Source: Candidatus Coatesiibacteriota bacterium (GTDB lineage: Bacteria > RBG-13-66-14 > B26-G2 > WVWN01 > G020348885). From it: DNA of 48,635 nucleotides. The position numbers were made by a program, and so were the translations under genes. Shown piece after piece: positions 24,357 through 32,387 of this stretch. The stretch covers positions 2,201,434 through 2,250,068 of the forward strand of contig CP070755.1 in NCBI GenBank assembly GCA_020348885.1, read 5' to 3'. Each line of letters begins with the position of its first letter. Positions within the stretch are counted from its first letter, which is position 1. The notes beneath the pieces were generated by a model that saw only the letters and a list, made by a program, of their open reading frames with translations, was not told the DNA's origin and did not search any database.

Positions 24357-25024
24357 ACGGCGGAAGTCCGGAAGGTTTATCGGCGGACGAGCTTCGAGAC
24401 GTCGAGTTGACTCTCGAGCGAATAAATGAGCAGCTAGCCGAGATATCGAGGCGTCAGGAAGAGGTGGCCGCGTCTGTCGGCTCCGGCATAAGGAAAGCGG
24501 CCCGCGATGTCGAGGAGTTCAACAGAAAGATGGAAAGGGACACCAGTCGGGCATTGGCCGGTATGATAGCGGGCACGAAGAGCGCCGCGAACGCGATGCG
24601 CGGGGTATGGCAGAACTTCCTCTCGTTCTTCCTGAACAGGATAATCGAACAAATAAGCGGGGCTCTCGGCGGCCTCGTCGGCGGGGGTGGCGGTGGTTTC
24701 TTCGGCGCCCTTTTCGGCGGCCTTCTCGGACTCTTTGGGCTTCAGGAGGGCGGCCTGGTTCGGGGAACCCGCGAGGGGCGGTTGTTCGTCCTCGGCGAGA
24801 ATTTCACCGACGAGCTGGTCGTCCCCCTGTCGAAGATCGCCGCCGGCCGTTCCGCGGGCGGGCCGGGGCAACTCGAAGTCACCCCGCAGGTGAGTATCTT
24901 CCCCCGGTTCGTAATCGAAAACAACGCGCCTCTGGACGCCGAGATGCGGGTTTATGAGATGGCCGAGACCGGGCGCCGCCTGGTGGCCGCGACGGACCTG
25001 GTCGGCGCGCCGGAGAACGAATGA
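24353..25024 (+). CDS. Very short tail tape measure protein
   Basis: I choose GTG 24353 because GGAGG (24342-24346) lies 6 nt upstream; upstream in-frame codons read as Arg-rich non-protein. The 223-residue product has an N-terminal coiled coil (LTLERINEQLAEISRRQEEV), then SAANAMRGVWQNFLSFFLNRI. A glycine/hydrophobic segment and the tape-measure C-terminal signature follow (GGLVRGTREGRLFVLGENF, DELVVPLSK). At roughly 0.15 nm per residue it would set a tail of only about 33 nm. RcGTA has a tape measure of about this size. The next gene overlaps by ATGA. Confidence 0.75.
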   Translation: MNGGSPEGLSADELRDVELTLERINEQLAEISRRQEEVAASVGSGIRKAARDVEEFNRKMERDTSRALAGMIAGTKSAANAMRGVWQNFLSFFLNRIIEQISGALGGLVGGGGGGFFGALFGGLLGLFGLQEGGLVRGTREGRLFVLGENFTDELVVPLSKIAAGRSAGGPGQLEVTPQVSIFPRFVIENNAPLDAEMRVYEMAETGRRLVAATDLVGAPENE

Positions 25025-25887
25025 CCGATGACGCGAAGAAACGAGTAAGGGTTTTTCTCGGTTTCGGCCCCGGCGGCGGGCGACCTACCGAGTTTACCGA
25101 CAGGGTAACCAGGGTCGGCCCGCTGGTACGTACGCGGGAGAACGCGCCCGGCGTCCCGTCGGTCGCGACGTTCTCTCTCGAGATAACGCCCGAAGATGAC
25201 GGGACGACCGCCGGCCGCGGAACCCTGTTCGAGAGCGAAACGGTAACGTGCGAGGTTTACTGGACCGGGTCACGCTCGAGACGTCCGCCGGCCGGAGACA
25301 GGTTGTTTTATGGGGTATTGAAGGGATCGCCGAAATCTGCGGAGAGCGTCGTCGAAAGGCGCGCTACGCTAAACTTCGTCGGCGCGCTGGCGGGACTGTG
25401 GGACGACGCTGAAGCCGAATTGTTCGACGGCGAACGCCGCTACGTTGATTTAGAAACCGACGTCTTACCGGTTATTTTGACCCGCGCTAAACTCCCCGTA
25501 AACGGTGTCGATATCCAAATACCACCCGTCGAGACCGACGAACCGTTCTGGTCGCCGGTCGGCCGCCCGCCGGCCGACCTGTTGGCGGTTGCCGAGGAAG
25601 AAGCCGCCGCGTACGAGGTTCGTGGCCCGGCGTGGGATACCGCGCGTTCGGTCGTTTACGTCGGATTCGGGCCGTTTATCTGCTATTACGACGGGTCCGC
25701 TTGGTCGGTAGTCGCGAACGTCGGTTATTCCGGCGGAGACCCGGCGCTTAAAACCATAGGCTGGCGCGTCGTCTACCTCGAGTACGATAGGGAGGCCGAC
25801 GGACTCCTTGGCGTCGCCGAGACCGTCGAAGGTGATGTCCGCGAACATGCAGCCCACGTGAAGGCGAGGTTCGCGGTCGGATTATAA
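25021..25887 (+). CDS. Tail tip/hub protein, probable
   Basis: This 288-residue protein follows the tape measure with a 4-nt ATGA overlap, the usual place of the distal tail or hub protein. It is beta-rich (RVFLGFGPGGG; VATFSLEITPEDDG; VTCEVYWTGS) and mentions of small Gly/Asp turns are frequent. No enzymatic motif is seen. A role in the tail tip beneath the tube is inferred from order only. Confidence 0.5.
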   Translation: MTDDAKKRVRVFLGFGPGGGRPTEFTDRVTRVGPLVRTRENAPGVPSVATFSLEITPEDDGTTAGRGTLFESETVTCEVYWTGSRSRRPPAGDRLFYGVLKGSPKSAESVVERRATLNFVGALAGLWDDAEAELFDGERRYVDLETDVLPVILTRAKLPVNGVDIQIPPVETDEPFWSPVGRPPADLLAVAEEEAAAYEVRGPAWDTARSVVYVGFGPFICYYDGSAWSVVANVGYSGGDPALKTIGWRVVYLEYDREADGLLGVAETVEGDVREHAAHVKARFAVGL

Positions 25888-25909
25888 GCCGTAGCCAAGG
25901 GGATTCGTA

Positions 25910-27496
25910 TTGAAGCAAGTAAAATTTAACGACGCGGCTTTGTTCCGCTTATACGACAAGGGCATAGCGGTACGCTCAAAAACGCTCTCGTTCCACAGCC
26001 ACAAGGACGAGGACAGCGACGAGTTAGCCCGCTGGACCGTTGAGGCCGTCGGTTACCCCCACGTCTACAGCACCCAGGAGATAGGTATTCCCGACCACGA
26101 GGTACGTACCGAGGGAACAATCAAAGGGTATTACGGCCGGGGGACCCGTATATGGGCGGTGAAGGACCTGGACGATACGCCGCCGACCCACGGCTGGGAG
26201 GCGACGGTCCACGACTCGATAACCGGTTACAGGCAGTGGTTAGGTAAATTGTTGAAGATAACGGATGCCGACGAAGGTTGGACCGTCGAATGCGAACGGC
26301 CGTTCGGGTATCCGATATCGTCGGGCTCCGCCGCGTACTTCTACCGACCGGGCGTCCTGCCAACCGACAACCTGTTGGTACCGAAGTTATGCGATGTCGA
26401 AATTAGGTACGAACAAGAGGAGGGTCCCGCGTCGCCCGTTCCCGCGCCCGTGGAAATCTATCGCCGTTTTTGGCGCCGAGGAAAAACGTCGTTCTACTTC
26501 GCCGATAAAACCGGCGAAGTCGCCGAAGGCGAAACAGCTCGGCTGGACGCCGGTTTCTACGCATTCGTCTCCCAGCACGAGCTGCAAGACATTGAAATAA
26601 AGATAGACGACGAGGTTTATGTACACCATTACAACGAGCCGGCGTCGCCTTTTAACGTAATCTTAAAGAATGTCGCCCATCCCGCTTACTTCTTATCCGC
26701 CGGTCTGTGGGTCGAGCAGGAACCCCAGGACGCTAAAAGGTTCAGCGCGCCAGGAAACCCGAAAGCCGTAATCCACGGTCGGCCTTTGTACGATACAGAC
26801 GGTGAACCGGTCGAGGGCGCCGGTGGCGTATTCTTCGGCGAGGGGCCCAACGGCGCGCCGTGGGTTGGCCGCAACGTCGTCGGATTCGACCCGAACCCGA
26901 AGGTCTTCGTGAAAGGCTGCGCGTTGGGCCGCTTCGACGGAGCACGTCTGGACGGGAAGTTCAATTACAGGGGAGAGGACGATTACCTCGGCCTTCCGCC
27001 GTACGAGCTCTCGGGAGGTATGGCCGCGCCCCCCGGCGAGCTGGCCGGCCCGCGGATACTTACGACCCGGATATGGAAACGAACGCGCTTGCAGGTGGTG
27101 TGGGCGGCGCCGCCAGGCGATGATGAACTCCCAGCTGGGTACGACGGCGGTTGGGCCGCGGTCCTGATGGTCCCCGGCGACCGAACCGAACTTCTGGAGG
27201 AAGGCGACGTTATAAGGCTGGGCGCCGGTCCCGGCGACGAACCGTACCCGCGGGAATACGTTGTATCCGAATCAGGCGCCGGCGTACGGTACGTAGACGA
27301 GGACAGCCCGTACGCGCTGGACGACTCGTGGCGCGGACGGACCGAAGTGTTCACTTGGTTGATTATATTGGAGCTGGATTCGTCCGGCGATTTAACCCAC
27401 GACGAGCGGGTCAGGTTGGAAACGCTCGGGAAGTACATATCTGTCGCCCGGGGTTGGGACGTACGCCACGAGGTTTGGAAAGCTGGACAAGGCTGA
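25910..27496 (+). CDS. Tail tip/baseplate-type structural protein, unknown family
   Basis: This 528-residue protein starts at TTG 25910 after AAGGGGA (6 nt). It is beta-rich with many Tyr/Trp/Gly turns (YGRGTRIWAVKDLDD; HGWEATVHDSITGYRQWL). A Pro/Ala/Gly-rich stretch near 375 (YELSGGMAAPPGELAGP) looks like an interdomain linker. I do not recognise the family. It lies between two likely tail-tip genes, so it is probably a structural or host-interaction protein. Confidence 0.5.
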   Translation: MKQVKFNDAALFRLYDKGIAVRSKTLSFHSHKDEDSDELARWTVEAVGYPHVYSTQEIGIPDHEVRTEGTIKGYYGRGTRIWAVKDLDDTPPTHGWEATVHDSITGYRQWLGKLLKITDADEGWTVECERPFGYPISSGSAAYFYRPGVLPTDNLLVPKLCDVEIRYEQEEGPASPVPAPVEIYRRFWRRGKTSFYFADKTGEVAEGETARLDAGFYAFVSQHELQDIEIKIDDEVYVHHYNEPASPFNVILKNVAHPAYFLSAGLWVEQEPQDAKRFSAPGNPKAVIHGRPLYDTDGEPVEGAGGVFFGEGPNGAPWVGRNVVGFDPNPKVFVKGCALGRFDGARLDGKFNYRGEDDYLGLPPYELSGGMAAPPGELAGPRILTTRIWKRTRLQVVWAAPPGDDELPAGYDGGWAAVLMVPGDRTELLEEGDVIRLGAGPGDEPYPREYVVSESGAGVRYVDEDSPYALDDSWRGRTEVFTWLIILELDSSGDLTHDERVRLETLGKYISVARGWDVRHEVWKAGQG

Positions 27497-27513
27497 TAAG
27501 CCGTCGCTAAGCT

Positions 27514-28284
27514 ATGAAACCATTTATATCGATAATAGGCGGTAAGACGCGCCGTGCCAGGCGGTTAGCCGAGTTATTACCAACGGCCCGGTGCTACGTT
27601 GAGGTGTTCGGCGGTTCGGCCGCTGTGCTATTTGCGAAGGAGCGTTCGTCGGTTGAGATTTACAACGACGCCGACGGCGAGCTGGTTAATTTATTCAAAA
27701 CGGTCCGGGACCGCCCGGGCGGTTTGAGCGAAGCGCTGAGGTTCTTACCCGCTTCGCGTGAATTCTACCGCGAGTTGTTGAACGGGAGTTGTAGCGACGG
27801 TGACTCAGTCCGGCGCGCCGCCGCTTACTACTTCGTACTTAGGAACTCGTTTTCGTGTAAGCCCGGTGCCGGGTTTCGCTCCAGCAGGGCTGAGCGGTCC
27901 CGGTACAGTATGTTCGCCGACTTCACGAAGTGGTCCGAGCGCCTCGACCGCGTTTACATAGAGGATTTGGATTTCGAGGACGTAATCGAGAAATACGACG
28001 GACCGGATACGATCTTCTTCGTCGACCCGCCCTACCCCGGCCGCGAGCGTTATTACAACGGCGGGTTCAAACCGGAGGACCACGAACGGCTCCGCGACGT
28101 TCTCGCCGGAACCCGCGGGAAGTGGTTGCTGACGTACGCGGATACGCGGGAGATACGGGAGTTGTACGGAGGTTACCATATCCGGGCGGAGACGGTGCCC
28201 TACTCGGCGTCCCTGGACCGGGGCAAGCGGCGCCCGCCGGCCAATGAGTTGGTAATCTCGGACTACGATACGGAGGGCGAATAG
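27514..28284 (+). CDS. dam: DNA adenine methyltransferase (Dam/D12 family)
   Basis: This 256-residue protein is a D12-class N6-adenine methyltransferase. The SAM site is near the N terminus (SIIGGKTRRARRLAELLP, in place of the usual KWxGGK), followed by YVEVFGGSAAVLF and EIYNDADGELVNLF. The catalytic motif is DPPY at residues 171-174, and KWLLTYADTREIREL and NELVISDY close it. It has no restriction partner in the window. It sits in the middle of the tail genes as an enzyme that is not a virion component, probably cargo that protects or marks DNA. Confidence 0.88.
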   Translation: MKPFISIIGGKTRRARRLAELLPTARCYVEVFGGSAAVLFAKERSSVEIYNDADGELVNLFKTVRDRPGGLSEALRFLPASREFYRELLNGSCSDGDSVRRAAAYYFVLRNSFSCKPGAGFRSSRAERSRYSMFADFTKWSERLDRVYIEDLDFEDVIEKYDGPDTIFFVDPPYPGRERYYNGGFKPEDHERLRDVLAGTRGKWLLTYADTREIRELYGGYHIRAETVPYSASLDRGKRRPPANELVISDYDTEGE

Positions 28285-28285
28285 A

Positions 28286-29404
28286 ATGGATTGGGAAACC
28301 TCGTACATATTCACGTCGGAAGCCGACCGGCCGGAGGAGGGCCGGGAAATCGATTGGGAAGAAGCCGAAGTCCATGGCGAAAAGGTTGTTCCAATGACCG
28401 ACGCGAAAAGGCCGTCGGCGCCCAGGGCCGCGTTACGGCATTACCCGATAGTCGAAGGTTCGGTCTTGGTCGCCGCGGCGCCGCCGGACCGTTCGGCATT
28501 TGACGTCGTCGACGTAACAGACGTTCCGTCGTGGGGGGTCCCGGCGAAGGACGAAGCGTACGTCGACCGGAAAGGCGGCGACGACGCCGACACGGTTTAC
28601 GTGTACGTGAACCCGGGCCGCGAAGGTGACGAGATACACGTTCAATACGAGTACTACCCTTCCGGCGAACCGCCAAAGTTGTACGCTTGCGGCGGCCCCG
28701 TCTATTGGACCGGTCCCGAAGCCGGGAGTTGGTTCGTGTACGAAGGCGGCGAAGTGAAACGAGGTTACAGCGCGTCGCCGCTTCGAGAAGCCGCGACCTC
28801 CGGTGATGGCGTATTCGCAGCTGGGCCGGACCTTTACATTTACTCGCGGCGCCGCACGACCGTTTTACGCGATTTCCCGGCCGAGGCGAAATCTAAAGAG
28901 GTCATCGGGTATCTGGCCCAGGCGTGGGGCGTCGACGTGGACTACACCGACTCGCGGATATTCCGCTTCGCGGCGGAGGGCGGGAACAACCACACGATAG
29001 ACGCCGACGAAGTAATCGGCTTCGGTTCGAAGACACGGCGCCCGGCCGCGCCGATCGTGGAAGTAAGCTATGCTGCCGGGCGGGTTCGGAGCGGCGACGG
29101 AAAGGAAACGGTCGTTTATCGGAACCCATATATTGACAGCTTGGCCCATGCCAGGTGGGTCGCCAATAGGCTCCGCCGGCGTTACGAACACGAGCGGTTT
29201 ATATTCGAGTTGCGGCTCGCCGGCGTAAAGGACATCGAACCCGGCGACATGGTAGGTTTCGACGCCGGCGGAGTCGAACGTTCCGGCGTCGTCAGGAAAG
29301 CGCGGCTAGACCTGGAAGCGCGGATAACCATTCTCGAGTTGGCTTTGAACGAGGGAGGAGGGGAAAAGAAGTGTCACGGTTCCAATACGTTTCCGGCGGA
29401 GTAG
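28286..29404 (+). CDS. Tail tip protein (hub-like)
   Basis: This 372-residue protein starts at ATG 28286 after GGAGGGC. The C-terminal ~200 residues (KEVIGYLAQAWGVDVDYTD; YIDSLAHARWVANRLRRRYEH; LAGVKDIEPGDMVGFDAGG) look like the hub domains of phage tail proteins, where GD-V/M-V loops are typical. The N-terminal part is Pro/Asp-rich with an Ala-Pro linker near residue 55. The end overlaps the next gene, whose GTG start (29371) lies inside it. The call rests on context and these patterns. Confidence 0.55.
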   Translation: MDWETSYIFTSEADRPEEGREIDWEEAEVHGEKVVPMTDAKRPSAPRAALRHYPIVEGSVLVAAAPPDRSAFDVVDVTDVPSWGVPAKDEAYVDRKGGDDADTVYVYVNPGREGDEIHVQYEYYPSGEPPKLYACGGPVYWTGPEAGSWFVYEGGEVKRGYSASPLREAATSGDGVFAAGPDLYIYSRRRTTVLRDFPAEAKSKEVIGYLAQAWGVDVDYTDSRIFRFAAEGGNNHTIDADEVIGFGSKTRRPAAPIVEVSYAAGRVRSGDGKETVVYRNPYIDSLAHARWVANRLRRRYEHERFIFELRLAGVKDIEPGDMVGFDAGGVERSGVVRKARLDLEARITILELALNEGGGEKKCHGSNTFPAE

Positions 29405-29970
29405 GCCCGCCGAAAGTGGAGGTCCTTTCGGCAGGCGGCGCCGTTCTACGTACAGTAGTTCTGGCGGAATCGGCCAAGCTGAACGAGAGTTACGAGTTAG
29501 TGACGGTACGTAATAGCGCGGTTACCGGCGGCATCGTGGACGTACCCCGAGGGTATCGGTACCGCGCGGATATCGATTTCGCTACTCTGGTGTTGGACGA
29601 ATGGCGTGAGGTCGTACGGCTCTTTAGCGATTACAACGCCGGGAAGGCATTACGTTTTTACCCGCACGACGATGAGCCGGGCGTCTTTTATAAAGTCGTT
29701 CCGGGGTCCGGGGTAGCGCTTCCATATCTACAGGGAAGGTATCTAGGCTACGAGGGCAAGGTTTCGTTCGTCGGCGTGGAGGTGCTCGATTACGTACCTT
29801 GCCCGGCGTCCTTCAGCTTCTTCTGTTCCGCCGACGAGACCGGTTACGACCCCGGCGAGGTATCGCACTTCACCGACGCCGAGGAGGAGGGTTACGCGGC
29901 CGGCGAAATAAGTTGGTTCTCGGGTACCGCCGTAATAGGGCAACGTGAGGAGATAAGCGTGGGGAGTTAA
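29371..29970 (+). CDS. Distal-tail (Dit)-like protein, possible
   Basis: This 199-residue protein begins at GTG 29371 after GGGAGGAGGGGAAAAG, overlapping the preceding gene by 34 nt. The N-terminal 130 residues are beta-rich, with a WREVVRLF helix and YEGKVSFVGVEVLDYVPC strand in the style of Dit galectin-like or tail-tip proteins. The C-terminal ~50 residues repeat a motif DETGYDPGEVSHF and EEGYAAGEISWF, which looks like a small tandem repeat. Function is inferred from context. Confidence 0.5.
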   Translation: MSRFQYVSGGVGPPKVEVLSAGGAVLRTVVLAESAKLNESYELVTVRNSAVTGGIVDVPRGYRYRADIDFATLVLDEWREVVRLFSDYNAGKALRFYPHDDEPGVFYKVVPGSGVALPYLQGRYLGYEGKVSFVGVEVLDYVPCPASFSFFCSADETGYDPGEVSHFTDAEEEGYAAGEISWFSGTAVIGQREEISVGS

Positions 29971-30031
29971 CGGTGTTTTAACGACGCGCTCAGATCGTAT
30001 ACAGGTAAGAAGGAAAGGCGGGTTATTTAGT

Positions 30032-31999
30032 ATGGCCGGTATTTTTAAGTGGGTGTTCGAGAATATAGCGCCGGGCGAGACGGACCCGGAAAAACGCGTG
30101 GACGCGGACCGGGTAATGGACAACTTCTACGCGTTGGCGCGTTCGAACGCGAATAAGCGAGCCCTGGGCGCCGACGCCGAAGACGGCAACTCCAACGGCG
30201 TATCGACGCAGGACCAGTGCAACATCACGGTACTTACGGTCGACGGCGTAGGCGGTTTATTGGAATTAAACGACGAAGTAATCGTTTCGGACGGGACCAG
30301 CGTATGGTCATTAACCAACGTTTTGACGGACGACGAGTTGTCGTTCAACGATTCCCATCTCGCGAAGGGTTCGGGCCCGTCCGACTACTCGGATCCGGGC
30401 TTCATTGATGGCCTGGATATAAAGATAACCGGATTCAAGGACGTGTTGGGCAAAGACCAACTTATACTTGCCGGTTCCCACGCTCAGAAGATTACGGGCG
30501 AGGACATTGAGACATCCGCGTCCGACGCGAAGAAACTCGGGGTTGCCGTAACAGACGTTCAATCCCAAGTAGATGTTTCGCTTGAACCGAACGGTTCGTT
30601 AAAGAGCGCCTTGGTGGCCGTCGAAAACATAGCAAGCGACGCGATGCTGGAGGAAAACGACGGCAACCTGGTCTTCGGGATGATGGAGTACGACTGGGAT
30701 AACGATGGCTACGCCAACGGCTGGAGGGCCTACAACGACCCGACGGGCGCCGAACTCTCGTCCGAACAATCGGTGTTCGGCGACCGTTCCCAGAAGGTGA
30801 CCGCCAGCCAGCCGGACGACGGTATCGTCAACGACCCGGACGAGTGCCGGTTCGACGTCGCCAGTTATAAGGGTCGCGGTCTCTCGGCCGCCGCGTATGT
30901 TTATTGTTCGACCGATGATACGGTCGTAATCGAAGTTTACGACGGTATTGGTGCGTCCGCGAGCGAAGCTGGAGGGACCGCCGGCGCGTGGGAACGTATC
31001 TACGTAACTCGCGAAATCGACGGTTCGGCGACAGACTTGCAGGTACGGATATACGCAACGGAAGCGACGGTTTTCTACGTTGACGAAGTCCACGTTTGCC
31101 TGGGCAGGTTACCGGTCGGATTCCATCCTCACTCGGACGAACAGATAAGGCAAAACGTATCGGAGGCGAACCTCACGAACTACTGCCCGAATTCCGGTTT
31201 CGCCGAGTGGAGTTCCGGCGACCAATCTTTGCCGGACTTATGGGGCGGGAACGGCGCGGTCCAAAACAACCCCAACGGTCTGTTCGGGGAAGGCTGCGCG
31301 GCCGTGTCTTTCGATATTGGCGAGAAGTTTTTTATGGATGTTCCGAAATACCGGGATTTCCGCGAGAGAACTGTTTATTTTAACGCTTATGTCCAACTGG
31401 ACAACGGCGTTAACGCGCTTCGTATGCAAGTGGACGACGGCGTCGGGACCACGTACAGGGATGTGGTGCCCGGCTTCGGCTGGCAGCGCCGCGGTGTCAG
31501 GCACACGGTGGATCCGGATGCCACCATGCTGAGGATATCGTTCGAGAACCAGGACGGCGGTAATATAACGGTGCTTATCGACGGCGTTATGTTGACGGTT
31601 GACCGGTATCCTATCGGGTATAAACCGGCTACGGTATATAAACCATTCGTCGTCGAGTTCGGGTTGGCCGGTACGGTAGTCGATGGGTTTATGGAAGGGC
31701 CGGGCGGCGTAACCACCGGCGTTCCCATTCCGTTCCCGGGAATTATCCAGTCCCTTTACGTTCGGGAGGGCGTGCCTGGAATAGGAGACGATAGTTTCAA
31801 GGTTTATGTAGGCGGCGCTCTATACGCCGACTACGACGTTACCCTCGGGAACGGCGAAACCGGCGTTTCGGCGGGTGTCGCCGCGGCGGACGCCGTCGAA
31901 CTAACGCCCGGCGCTTACGTTCAGATATATTGCGACGCGGCCGCGATGGGCGCGGGTTCGGACGCGGTCGCCGTGTTGAAGGGCATTACGTGGGTATAG
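30032..31999 (+). CDS. Tail fibre / receptor-binding protein with two related beta modules
   Basis: This 655-residue protein is the largest of the cluster and lies near its end, the usual place for a fibre. The N-terminal ~200 residues likely attach it to the tail. Two related beta-sandwich modules follow (about 210-370 and 390-535), each with a strand pair and an ending of the type RLPVGFHPHSDEQ or RYPIGYKPATVYK. Both resemble carbohydrate-binding or jelly-roll folds. The C-terminal ~115 residues are a further Gly/Ala-rich beta domain (YVGGALYADYDVTLGNGE). It probably binds sugars on the target cell surface. Confidence 0.6.
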   Translation: MAGIFKWVFENIAPGETDPEKRVDADRVMDNFYALARSNANKRALGADAEDGNSNGVSTQDQCNITVLTVDGVGGLLELNDEVIVSDGTSVWSLTNVLTDDELSFNDSHLAKGSGPSDYSDPGFIDGLDIKITGFKDVLGKDQLILAGSHAQKITGEDIETSASDAKKLGVAVTDVQSQVDVSLEPNGSLKSALVAVENIASDAMLEENDGNLVFGMMEYDWDNDGYANGWRAYNDPTGAELSSEQSVFGDRSQKVTASQPDDGIVNDPDECRFDVASYKGRGLSAAAYVYCSTDDTVVIEVYDGIGASASEAGGTAGAWERIYVTREIDGSATDLQVRIYATEATVFYVDEVHVCLGRLPVGFHPHSDEQIRQNVSEANLTNYCPNSGFAEWSSGDQSLPDLWGGNGAVQNNPNGLFGEGCAAVSFDIGEKFFMDVPKYRDFRERTVYFNAYVQLDNGVNALRMQVDDGVGTTYRDVVPGFGWQRRGVRHTVDPDATMLRISFENQDGGNITVLIDGVMLTVDRYPIGYKPATVYKPFVVEFGLAGTVVDGFMEGPGGVTTGVPIPFPGIIQSLYVREGVPGIGDDSFKVYVGGALYADYDVTLGNGETGVSAGVAAADAVELTPGAYVQIYCDAAAMGAGSDAVAVLKGITWV

Positions 32000-32008
32000 G
32001 AGCCGAAA

Positions 32009-32269
32009 GTGGGGGGTAACAACGGGTTCAAAGAGTTCGTACGCGCAGAGATACGGAACGTGAAAGACGCCGCCGAACGCAACTACGAGGAACATAAAGC
32101 GCTTTTCGACAAGCTGGCCGAGTTGGCGGAACGCGTAATCGCGATCGAGGCTCTGTTGGAGTCGGGTGCCGCCGACCGGAAAAGCCGCCGTGCGATGTGG
32201 GCAGTGGTGCTCGCGGCACTTATAACTGCGTTGGGCGGTGCGTTCGCGGCGGTGGCGGGGAGGTTGTGA
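32009..32269 (+). CDS. XhlA/holin-associated-like membrane protein
   Basis: This 86-residue protein starts at GTG 32009 with AGGAG upstream. It has a charged coiled coil (residues ~15-55, AEIRNVKDAAERNYEEHKAL then LAELAERVIAIEALLESG). One C-terminal membrane helix (AMWAVVLAALITALGGAFAAV, residues ~63-83) follows. That layout matches XhlA-type proteins, which act with holins in phage-like lysis modules. No holin or endolysin gene follows, so its lysis role is uncertain here. Confidence 0.6.
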   Translation: MGGNNGFKEFVRAEIRNVKDAAERNYEEHKALFDKLAELAERVIAIEALLESGAADRKSRRAMWAVVLAALITALGGAFAAVAGRL

Positions 32270-32310
32270 TGTTGTTTACAGGATAGCCGGTAAAAAAAGC
32301 GCCGCGATTT

Positions 32311-32338
32311 TTGTCAGAAATTGACAGTGAAGTATGTT
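32311..32338 (+). promoter_or_regulatory. Promoter with palindromic operator before the WYL regulator
   Basis: TGTCA-GAAAT-TGACA (32312-32326) is a perfect inverted repeat about 60 nt before the regulator gene. A weak promoter can be read over it (TTGTCA 32311-32316, 16 nt, TATGTT 32333-32338), so a dimer bound there would repress. It may be autoregulatory. Confidence 0.45.
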
Positions 32339-32387
32339 AGCATGAGACGAGGGAATGGCAGAATGCAAATGAAACCCGGCGAAATAG

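Larger units (their letters stand above)
17160..32269 (+). mobile_element. Mu-like head / siphovirus-like tail gene cluster (domesticated prophage or GTA-like)
   Basis: Sixteen or more plus-strand genes run portal, protease/scaffold, cement, major capsid, gp36-like, completion, tail tube, small-terminase-like, chaperones, tape measure, tip proteins, Dam, fibre and XhlA-like. I find no large terminase, integrase, transposase, Mu F-like protein, replication gene or endolysin inside it or in the flanks. Host-like codon use and an intact structural module of 15.1 kb argue against a recent or randomly decaying prophage. They fit a gene transfer agent or other domesticated particle. No flanking direct repeats were recognised by eye. 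Confidence 0.7.
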
